Shown piece after piece: positions 1 through 5,031 of a stretch of DNA of 5,031 nt. The stretch lies in the NCBI GenBank assembly GCA_947380285.1, contig CANCQD010000129.1, positions 1 through 5,031 of the forward strand, read 5' to 3'. The DNA comes from Burkholderiaceae bacterium (GTDB lineage: Bacteria; Pseudomonadota; Gammaproteobacteria; Burkholderiales; Burkholderiaceae). Numbering within the stretch: the stretch's first letter is position 1; each line of letters opens with the position of its first letter. The position numbers and the translations under genes are program-made. The notes beneath the pieces are model-generated. The model worked only from the letters and a program-made list of their open reading frames with translations. It was not told the origin of the DNA and did not search any database.

Positions 1-39
1 TGAAATTTTTTGTGCTGTTTTTTTTGGAAAATAAACCAT
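1..39 (-). CDS. Possible 5' end of an unidentified gene downstream of lptB (partial)
   Basis: Reading leftward from an ATG at 39-37, thirteen codons (MVYFPKKTAQKIS) stay open to the window edge. The start is supported by GGAGG three bases upstream, the best Shine-Dalgarno match in the window, and by its position about 86 nt after the lptB stop in the same direction. Only 13 residues are visible, so no family can be assigned. In many proteobacteria rpoN follows lptB, but these residues do not resemble the glutamine-rich start of sigma-54 (region I), nor the start of the ribosome hibernation factor Hpf. Codons 5-8 carry an A8 run. The same frame is also open upstream into the lptB end but offers no ATG, GTG or TTG there before the lptB stop. 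It could be a chance open frame; confidence is low. Confidence 0.35.
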   Translation of the reverse strand, partial: MVYFPKKTAQKIS

Positions 40-42
40 GAG

Positions 43-47
43 CCTCC
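43..47 (-). promoter_or_regulatory. Ribosome binding site GGAGG for the partial gene at the left edge
   Basis: The minus strand reads TGGAGGCTCATG, giving GGAGG three bases before the ATG at 39-37. The spacing is shorter than the usual 5-9 bases, but the core match is complete. It is the main argument that a gene really starts here. Confidence 0.35.
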
Positions 48-125
48 AGCGTATCAGCGAATTTGCCGAAAACCAAGAGGGAAGTGCAATTTTTATTACT
101 TTAAAAGCGGGAAGCCTTGTCTGGC

Positions 126-893
126 TTACATCCGGAAGTTTTCGCCCAGGTAGACTCTGCGGACGGCATCGTTCTGAATAATCTGATCAGGCTTACCTTC
201 AGCCAATACGCTACCTTCGCTGATGATGTAGGCGTGGTCACAGATACCCAGGGTTTCGCGGACGTTGTGGTCGGTAATCAGTACCCCAATTTGGCGGTCC
301 CGAAGGAAGCGAACAATACGCTGGATTTCCCCAACAGCAATAGGGTCAACACCAGCAAAGGGCTCATCTAGCAGGATAAATTTTGGCTGGGAAGCGAGAG
401 CTCTCGCAATTTCTACCCGCCTACGTTCACCACCGGATAGGGAGAGGGCTGGGTTATTGCGCAGATGACTAATTTGGAGTTCGCCCAAGAGCTCATCTAG
501 GCGGTTGGCAATTTCAGCTTTAGTCAGGGGCTTGCCACCTTGAGCTTGAAGCTCTAGGACTGCCTGAATATTTTCAGCTACGTTGAGTTTTCTAAATACA
601 GAGGCTTCTTGCGGCAAATAGGAGAGACCCATCCGAGCGCGCTCATGAATCGGTAAATGCGTAATATCTGCGCCATCTAAAACGATATTTCCACCATCGA
701 GTGGGACTAGTCCAACAATCATGTAGAACGAAGTTGTTTTGCCTGCTCCATTTGGGCCGAGTAGACCTACCACTTCACCGCATCTAACTTGCACGGATAC
801 ATCACGAACTACGGTTCTTGAGCCATACCGTTTTTGTAGGTTATGGGCGCTTAGTGTGGGCGCATTATCTATGTGGGCTAAATCCGCTGTCAT
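126..893 (-). CDS. lptB: LPS export ABC transporter ATP-binding protein LptB
   Basis: Cytoplasmic ATPase of the LptB2FGC complex, which extracts LPS from the inner membrane and drives it along the Lpt bridge. The 255-residue protein shows a complete ABC set: Walker A GPNGAGKT (46-53, K52), Q-loop Q95, signature LSGGE (152-156), Walker B ending D176 with catalytic E177, and H-loop H209. F100-R101 lie in the EASVFRKL stretch that corresponds to E. coli F90-R91, the groove contacting the LptF/LptG coupling helices. The C-terminus YLGENFRM matches the family ending. It is longer than E. coli LptB (241), with about 10 extra N-terminal residues and a small insertion near 117-123. Its ATG overlaps the lptA stop in ATGA, implying translational coupling, and no strong Shine-Dalgarno is visible. 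LptF and LptG are not in this window. Confidence 0.97.
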   Translation of the reverse strand: MTADLAHIDNAPTLSAHNLQKRYGSRTVVRDVSVQVRCGEVVGLLGPNGAGKTTSFYMIVGLVPLDGGNIVLDGADITHLPIHERARMGLSYLPQEASVFRKLNVAENIQAVLELQAQGGKPLTKAEIANRLDELLGELQISHLRNNPALSLSGGERRRVEIARALASQPKFILLDEPFAGVDPIAVGEIQRIVRFLRDRQIGVLITDHNVRETLGICDHAYIISEGSVLAEGKPDQIIQNDAVRRVYLGENFRM

Positions 894-1453
894 TTCTCTA
901 GGGTTGCTTTTCGTCTTGGTGAAAGGATGGCTCTTGCTAAGGGCAGATCATCCGGTTTTGCATCTTTAGGAGGCGTGACATGATAGTACTGCTTTACATC
1001 ATCGTACTCAATTTTCCAGCCCTTTAATTGATCGAGCATTTGCATATTGAGCAAGCGCTTCAAGCTGGCATCGCCTGTCAACGTCAGAAACTCAGTCTTG
1101 GCATCATAGGTAACCTGGGCACCACGGCCTTGCATGAACTCATCTGCAAGGCCCTCGCGACGTTGTCTAAAGCTTGCAACCGCTTCCGGAGTGCCCACGA
1201 CATCGACAAACTCATAACCTTGAGGATCCACTTCAATGTGGCCGTCCTCACCAGTAACAATAATGCTGCCTTTGATCAATAGCACCTGACCATTGAGGTC
1301 ATAGATTTGCTTAACGTCGTTTACAGAAACTTTTTCCGCTTCCAGAATGACGGGTTTGTCTTGGTCTGCTTTTTCTGCGAACGACAAAGATGCAAGGGAG
1401 AGCCCAAAGCTTAGGAGCGCAAGGCGAACCAATAAAATTTTCATCGACATCAT
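890..1453 (-). CDS. lptA: LPS transport periplasmic protein LptA
   Basis: Periplasmic beta-jellyroll (OstA/LptA_N) protein that polymerises between LptC and LptD to form the bridge carrying LPS. From the ATG at 1453 it has 187 residues. The N-terminus is a signal peptide: K5 and R10, a hydrophobic core at 6-25, and a likely cleavage after SFA at 26 before EKADQ. The mature part shows the family pattern, with repeated strands ([18 protein letters not shown]), then SFRQRREG and DEFMQGRGA, and a basic tail ([10 protein letters not shown]). ATGs at 1453, 1450 and 1444 compete. I chose 1453 because GGAG at 1468-1465 is 11 nt away and the lptC stop ends only 1 nt before. The frame is open further up to 1543, but that would place 30 non-signal residues inside lptC. 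The gene overlaps lptB by 4 nt. Confidence 0.93.
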   Translation of the reverse strand: MMSMKILLVRLALLSFGLSLASLSFAEKADQDKPVILEAEKVSVNDVKQIYDLNGQVLLIKGSIIVTGEDGHIEVDPQGYEFVDVVGTPEAVASFRQRREGLADEFMQGRGAQVTYDAKTEFLTLTGDASLKRLLNMQMLDQLKGWKIEYDDVKQYYHVTPPKDAKPDDLPLARAILSPRRKATLEK

Positions 1454-1454
1454 T

Positions 1455-2096
1455 TTATTGATGGCTCCGTGGGGCGCGCTCGATACGTCCTTTAACTTGA
1501 CCGCTGAGCACCATACTTTGTTCGACGTTGTTAAACACACCACCTTCGGTGGAGTTCATGATCGACATGCCCTGCTCAAGGGTAATTGGCCGATCGGTTT
1601 CAATAATGTCATCGTTAATGAGCACTTTAAAATAGCTTGAGCTGGCCAACATTCTTAAAGTAGCTGGCTGTGATGCAGTCGCCTCTTGAGCCGGGCGAAA
1701 GATGCTAGCGTTATCGTATAAATCGAGGATGGTGAGATCGCCGTCGAGATGTCCGGTATCCGATTTCACTGTTACAGGTGCTTTTTCAGCTTGGAACAGG
1801 CGCATGCGCGGCGTGAGGATATCAATAGAGGCATCGTCATCATAGTGAGTGACTTTGACCCCCAACACTCGGTATTTAGTATTGCCCAATTCATTTAAGG
1901 CCGACAGTGCACCATCTTTGATGGTGTAGTCAGGCTCATGAAGGCGCACGCGTTCTAAAGGAGATTTTTCTGGTGGAGTATTTTTTTGGACCAACCAAAA
2001 AGTTGCCAGCGTGAGAACGCCCATCAATATTAAGGGCAGCAGGCGCAACAGAGCGCGACCGATGCCAACCTTAATTTGCTGAGGCTTTAACTGCAT
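1455..2096 (-). CDS. lptC: LPS export ABC transporter periplasmic protein LptC
   Basis: Bitopic inner-membrane protein that accepts LPS from LptB2FG and passes it to LptA. The 213 residues begin with a basic cytoplasmic tail (K4, K9, R14, R18), then one transmembrane helix at about 19-36, which also threads into LptFG in known complexes. A periplasmic beta-jellyroll domain of about 170 residues follows. The EPDYTIKD segment just after the linker and the pattern of strands ending in GGVFNNVEQSMVLSGQVKG are typical of the LptC/YrbK family. It is somewhat longer than E. coli LptC (191). It begins 3 nt after the kdsC stop. I see no good Shine-Dalgarno before the ATG, so translation is probably coupled to kdsC. 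Sequence conservation is low in this family, so the call rests partly on the position between kdsC and lptA. Confidence 0.93.
   Translation of the reverse strand: MQLKPQQIKVGIGRALLRLLPLILMGVLTLATFWLVQKNTPPEKSPLERVRLHEPDYTIKDGALSALNELGNTKYRVLGVKVTHYDDDASIDILTPRMRLFQAEKAPVTVKSDTGHLDGDLTILDLYDNASIFRPAQEATASQPATLRMLASSSYFKVLINDDIIETDRPITLEQGMSIMNSTEGGVFNNVEQSMVLSGQVKGRIERAPRSHQ
1465..1468 (-). promoter_or_regulatory. Candidate ribosome binding site of lptA, inside lptC
   Basis: GGAG on the minus strand lies within the last codons of lptC, 11 nt before the ATG at 1453, 14 nt before that at 1450 and 20 nt before that at 1444. The spacing favours 1453 as the lptA start. Confidence 0.4.
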
Positions 2097-2099
2097 TGC

Positions 2100-2672
2100 T
2101 TAGCTAAGAGCTTTGTTGAGTAATTCTTCATAGCGATTCTGTGCTTTGAGAATCAGGTCACATACTTCACGTACCGCACTATTACCGCCATTGCGTGTCG
2201 TCACCAAGTGGGAAAATTCTTGGACAGCTTCGTGACCTTGTGCCGGACAAATTCGAAAGCCTGCATTTTTCATCATTTGCATGTCTGGCCAATCGTCACC
2301 CATAACAGCACAGTCAGCCGTAGTCAGTCCGAGAGATTGAAGAACTTCATTCAGGGCAATGGCTTTGTTTTCAACTCCCATGTGAACATGTTTAATGCCA
2401 AGCTCTTCGCAGCGCGCTAAAACCATTTTGGAATTTCTGCCGGTAATGATGGCAGTCGGAATGCCGCATTGCTCTAATAATTTGATGCCTAAACCATCTT
2501 GAATATCAAAGGCCTTTAAAGATTCTTTGCCATCAGAGCCAATCCAAACTTGTCCATTTGTTAATACGCCATCAACATCTAATACCAAAAGCTTCACTTT
2601 GCCTGCACGCTCCCAGGCCTGTGGATATTGAGTTAATGGGTTGGTGTTATGGGGATTAAAGGCGCTAGGCAT
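2100..2672 (-). CDS. kdsC: 3-deoxy-D-manno-octulosonate 8-phosphate phosphatase KdsC
   Basis: Hydrolyses Kdo 8-phosphate to Kdo and phosphate in the cytoplasm, the step before CMP activation by KdsB. The 190-residue protein is a C0-type HAD phosphatase without a large cap. Motif I is LDVDGVLT, with nucleophile D32 and general acid D34. Motif II is T77 in ITGR, motif III is K103 in ENKA, and motif IV is GDDWPD (D126, D127, D130) for Mg binding. Length and D32 position equal those of E. coli KdsC (188 aa), which supports the ATG at 2672. The glycine-rich RNGGNSAVREVCDLIL tail, which completes the neighbouring subunit's active site in the tetramer, is present. It follows kdsD by 27 nt and ends 3 nt before lptC. 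Its Shine-Dalgarno is weak. Confidence 0.97.
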   Translation of the reverse strand: MPSAFNPHNTNPLTQYPQAWERAGKVKLLVLDVDGVLTNGQVWIGSDGKESLKAFDIQDGLGIKLLEQCGIPTAIITGRNSKMVLARCEELGIKHVHMGVENKAIALNEVLQSLGLTTADCAVMGDDWPDMQMMKNAGFRICPAQGHEAVQEFSHLVTTRNGGNSAVREVCDLILKAQNRYEELLNKALS

Positions 2673-2699
2673 AAAAAAGGACTCGATTACTAATGGAGA

Positions 2700-3692
2700 T
2701 TAAATAACTTTGGCTGCAAATAAATCATGCAGATTTAATGCGCCTAATAAATGGCCTTGGTTATCTGTCACTACCAAATGATTGATGCGATGTTTCTCCA
2801 TCATCTCGATCGCTTCTTCAGCAAGTAACTCTGCTGGAATGGTGCGAGGATCGGCAGTGGTCGCACTCTTCAGTTTGATGCCGCCAAGGTCGGTCGTTTT
2901 TTCCAGAAGGCGACGCAAGTCACCGTCAGTCAATATGCCAAATACTTTTTTGTTGGCATCTAGGATCACGACCATACCCATACGCTTTGCGGTCATCTCT
3001 AACAAGGCATCTTGTAGCGATGCATCAATGGAAATCTTTGGCGTGTCTGCAAGGCTACGCATTACTTCGCTGACATGCATTAATTGCTTGCGACCTAGTC
3101 TGCCGCCAGGATGAGAGCGAATAAAGTCTTCAGCTTCAAAGCCGCGCGCGTCTAGTAAGGCAACAGCTAGTGCATCGCCCATGGCTAGTGCAGCAGTAGT
3201 GCTGGTAGTGGGTGCTAGATTTAAAGGGCAAGCCTCTTTTTCAACGCTGGTATCAAGATGCGCATCTGCCAATTTGGCAAGAGAAGAATTTGGAGCGCCA
3301 GTGAGGGCAATAAGTTTTGCGCCAGTGCGTTTCACGATTGGCACGATAGTCAAAAGCTCATCGGTCTCGCCGGAATTAGAAAGGGCGACAAAAACATCAT
3401 CTCTAGTAACCATGCCCAAGTCACCATGGCTGGCTTCCGCGGGATGAACAAAAAATGCAGGGGAACCTGTGGAGGCAAAAGTGGCTGCAATTTTGCGGGC
3501 AATATGGCCCGATTTGCCGATTCCAGAAACGACGATTCTGCCTTTGCAGCCATGTAAAAGCTCAACCGCCAGGACGAGAGCATCAGCATTGGCGCCCTCA
3601 AGGCGATCACGCATGGTTTGCAGTGCAGCAGCCTCAATAGTGAGGGTGTCGCGCGCAAGCTTTAGGGTACGTTCACGAGTCTTAGCTATCAT
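2700..3692 (-). CDS. kdsD: D-arabinose 5-phosphate isomerase KdsD
   Basis: Interconverts D-ribulose 5-phosphate and D-arabinose 5-phosphate, the first committed step towards Kdo. From the ATG at 3692 it has 330 residues, against 328 in E. coli KdsD. An N-terminal SIS (sugar isomerase) domain covers about 38-200, with GIGKSGH (57-63), FFVHPAEASHGDLG and SNSGE. Residues matching the reported E. coli catalytic set K59, E111, E152 and H193 are K60, E112, E153 and H194. Two CBS domains follow, about 207-265 and 278-330. A TTG one codon earlier (3695) is a possible alternative start. It is first in the leftward operon, and its start codon lies 11 nt from the divergent antiporter start, so any promoter must overlap the antiporter's coding region. 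No Shine-Dalgarno at normal spacing is visible. The four-domain length argues for the housekeeping isomerase rather than a single-domain paralogue. Confidence 0.96.
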   Translation of the reverse strand: MIAKTRERTLKLARDTLTIEAAALQTMRDRLEGANADALVLAVELLHGCKGRIVVSGIGKSGHIARKIAATFASTGSPAFFVHPAEASHGDLGMVTRDDVFVALSNSGETDELLTIVPIVKRTGAKLIALTGAPNSSLAKLADAHLDTSVEKEACPLNLAPTTSTTAALAMGDALAVALLDARGFEAEDFIRSHPGGRLGRKQLMHVSEVMRSLADTPKISIDASLQDALLEMTAKRMGMVVILDANKKVFGILTDGDLRRLLEKTTDLGGIKLKSATTADPRTIPAELLAEEAIEMMEKHRINHLVVTDNQGHLLGALNLHDLFAAKVI

Positions 3693-3704
3693 CAAGTAAG
3701 TATA
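3687..3704. promoter_or_regulatory. Candidate divergent promoter region between kdsD and the antiporter gene
   Basis: Only 11 bases (3693-3703) separate the two start codons. Rightward, TATCAT at 3687-3692 matches five of six -10 bases. Leftward, TATACT at 3704-3699 also matches five of six. Neither has a convincing -35 box at 16-18 bp. Start sites 6-8 nt downstream would give an antiporter mRNA with a leader of about 5 nt and a kdsD mRNA starting at about its own ATG. The alternative is that promoters lie deeper inside the opposing genes. The -10 matches are seen; their use is inferred. Confidence 0.25.
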
Positions 3705-5031
3705 TGCCGTCAGTCCTTCAATTAACCCTCATTCTCCTGGCCTCGGGTGTGGCCGGAGTGGTTATTTTCCGCTATTTTGGCTTACCCCCCATTTTGGGCT
3801 ATTTGGCCATTGGCGTGCTAATTGGGCCTAATGCCTTGGGCTTGGCGAATGATTCAGCCACAGTGAAGTATTTAGCTGAATTTGGCGTGGTTTTCTTGAT
3901 GTTCTCGATTGGTTTGGAATTTAACCTGCATAAATTAAGGGCAATGCGATCGATCGTATTTGGCCTTGGTGGCAGCCAAGTCATTCTGACAATGCTTTTA
4001 GCAATTCCCGCCAGTTTGCTAATGAATTGGATTTATCCCATCTCTTGGCATGCTGCGATCGCTTTAGGTGGTGCGTTGGCAATGTCATCCACCGCAATTG
4101 TGACCAAGCTGATTTCTGATCGCGCTGAATTAGAGACAGAACATGGCCGCAATGTCGTGGGTATTTTGTTGTTCCAGGATTTAGCAGTGGTCTTCCTGTT
4201 GATCCTATTGCCATCACTCGGAAAAAATCCTTCTGACTTGTTCGTTGCGTTAACTGCAGCGTCTATCAAAATCATCGTTGCCTTGATCTTGATTTTCTTC
4301 ATTGGCCAAAGCTTGATGAGCCATTGGTTTAAGTTGGTTGCTAAATTGCGCTCACAAGAGTTGTTCATGCTCAATCTGTTGTTGATTGTTTTGGGTATGG
4401 CAGCGCTTACCGAGCACTTTGGTTTGTCGCTAGCGCTTGGTGCATTCTTAGCTGGCATGTTGATTTCTGAAACGCCTTATCGCCATCAAGTGGAAGAGGA
4501 TATCAAGCCGTTTCGCGATGTTTTGCTCGGCCTCTTCTTTGTGACAATTGGCATGTTGCTCGATTTCAATGTCATTCGTGAGCAGTGGTTATTGGTTTTG
4601 GTTTTACTGGTTGGCCCACTCATCTTTAAGTTTGGCCTTATTGCTTTGCTATCACGGGTCTTTGGCTCTAGTCCTGGAATCTCCATTAGAACTGGCTTGT
4701 GCTTAGCTCAAGCGGGTGAATTCGGCTTTGTCTTGCTCAATCAAATTGATGGCCTGGATCTAATTGATCCCACCTTGAGTCAAGCAGTATTGGCAGCGAT
4801 GTTGATCTCCATGTTCTGCGCACCATTCCTCATTGAATATAGCGATCGCATTGCGATGCGTTTCTCCAGTAACGAATGGTTGCTGCAATCGCTTGCATTA
4901 ACTCGTGTTGCTGCCAAGAGTGTTCGTAATGAAAACCATGTGGTCATTTGTGGTTTTGGTCGTTCAGGTCAAAGCCTGGCCCGCATGCTTGATCAAGAAA
5001 AAATTCCTTATATTGCTTTGGATTTAGATCC
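3704..5031 (+). CDS. KefB/KefC/YbaL-type monovalent cation:proton antiporter (CPA2), 3' truncated by window edge
   Basis: Inner-membrane K+ or Na+/H+ antiporter. 442 complete codons are visible. An in-frame TAG at 3683 and the match to the family's short N-terminus support the ATG at 3704. Residues 1 to about 385 form roughly 12-13 hydrophobic segments of the Na_H_Exchanger fold. Family marks are GLEF (70-73), SSTA (128-131), FQDLAVV with Q158-D159, and AGEFGFV around E339. H261-QVEED-IKPF corresponds to the cytoplasmic HALESD loop of E. coli KefC. At 413 onward an RCK/TrkA-N Rossmann domain starts, with G417-F-G419-RS-G422 and D440 at the end of strand 2, a nucleotide-binding pattern. The rest of this domain, and any TrkA-C, lies beyond the window. 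No kefF-like partner is visible, so glutathione gating cannot be assumed. It is transcribed away from kdsD. Confidence 0.93.
   Translation, partial: MPSVLQLTLILLASGVAGVVIFRYFGLPPILGYLAIGVLIGPNALGLANDSATVKYLAEFGVVFLMFSIGLEFNLHKLRAMRSIVFGLGGSQVILTMLLAIPASLLMNWIYPISWHAAIALGGALAMSSTAIVTKLISDRAELETEHGRNVVGILLFQDLAVVFLLILLPSLGKNPSDLFVALTAASIKIIVALILIFFIGQSLMSHWFKLVAKLRSQELFMLNLLLIVLGMAALTEHFGLSLALGAFLAGMLISETPYRHQVEEDIKPFRDVLLGLFFVTIGMLLDFNVIREQWLLVLVLLVGPLIFKFGLIALLSRVFGSSPGISIRTGLCLAQAGEFGFVLLNQIDGLDLIDPTLSQAVLAAMLISMFCAPFLIEYSDRIAMRFSSNEWLLQSLALTRVAAKSVRNENHVVICGFGRSGQSLARMLDQEKIPYIALDLD

Noticed and set aside
112..127. Small inverted repeat AAGCC-6 nt-GGCTT at the lptB stop, as a terminator
   Set aside because: The stem is only 5 bp, overlaps the stop codon and is not followed by a clear U-run on the minus strand; operon continuation to the next gene is at least as likely.
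38..181. Plus-strand ORF starting at the ATG at 38-40
   Set aside because: It is about 47 codons with no upstream Shine-Dalgarno, runs into the antisense of lptB and has no recognisable features.
117..468. Open frames on the plus strand opposite the 3' part of lptB
   Set aside because: They are antisense shadows of a well-supported ABC ATPase, with no recognisable protein features.
1454..1543. Longer lptA starting at 1543, with 30 extra residues
   Set aside because: The extra residues lie wholly inside lptC and would bury the obvious signal peptide; later ATGs fit the family better.
3693..3695. TTG at 3695 as the kdsD start
   Set aside because: It adds one residue and further narrows the divergent gap; the adjacent ATG at 3692 is the simpler choice, though TTG cannot be excluded.
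2782..3699. Plus-strand and alternative minus-strand frames overlapping kdsD
   Set aside because: KdsD accounts for the whole stretch with conserved SIS and CBS motifs; the overlapping frames are arginine/serine-rich shadows.
3799..4686. Leftward open frames opposite the antiporter gene
   Set aside because: They are antisense to a strongly matching membrane transporter, and their residues show no family pattern.

Overview
The window reads as a normal chromosomal segment of a Gram-negative bacterium, most likely a betaproteobacterium of the Burkholderiaceae and plausibly Polynucleobacter. That placement rests on moderate base composition, the style of the encoded proteins, and the order antiporter / kdsD-kdsC-lptC-lptA-lptB. 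It is inference from recalled family and synteny knowledge, not from a database search.

Layout. A five-gene lipopolysaccharide (LPS) operon runs leftward from 3692 to 126: kdsD, kdsC, lptC, lptA, lptB. Its genes are tightly packed: a 27 nt gap, a 3 nt gap, a 1 nt gap, then a 4 nt ATGA overlap. Left of lptB are about 86 nt without a recognisable gene. At the left edge are the first 13 codons of a possible further leftward gene, which I cannot identify. To the right, a KefB/KefC/YbaL-type cation:proton antiporter gene starts at 3704, runs rightward and leaves the window in the first part of its RCK/TrkA-N domain.

How the genes work together. KdsD converts ribulose 5-phosphate to arabinose 5-phosphate, the precursor of Kdo, the sugar that links lipid A to core. 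KdsC removes phosphate from Kdo 8-phosphate. LptC (inner-membrane bitopic), LptA (periplasmic bridge) and LptB (cytoplasmic ATPase) are three of the seven Lpt proteins that carry finished LPS to the outer membrane. The cluster therefore couples an early and a late step of LPS biogenesis. LptFG, LptDE, KdsA and KdsB are not in this window.

All complete genes look intact, with the expected catalytic residues. I see no mobile element, CRISPR array, tRNA, rRNA or prophage signature, and no previously undescribed system. The points worth a second look are modest: the 11 bp divergent start region with candidate -10 boxes that would give nearly leaderless mRNAs, the unidentified start after lptB where rpoN is often found, an A8 tract in that partial gene, the multiple ATGs of lptA, and an apparent excess of CGATCG sites.
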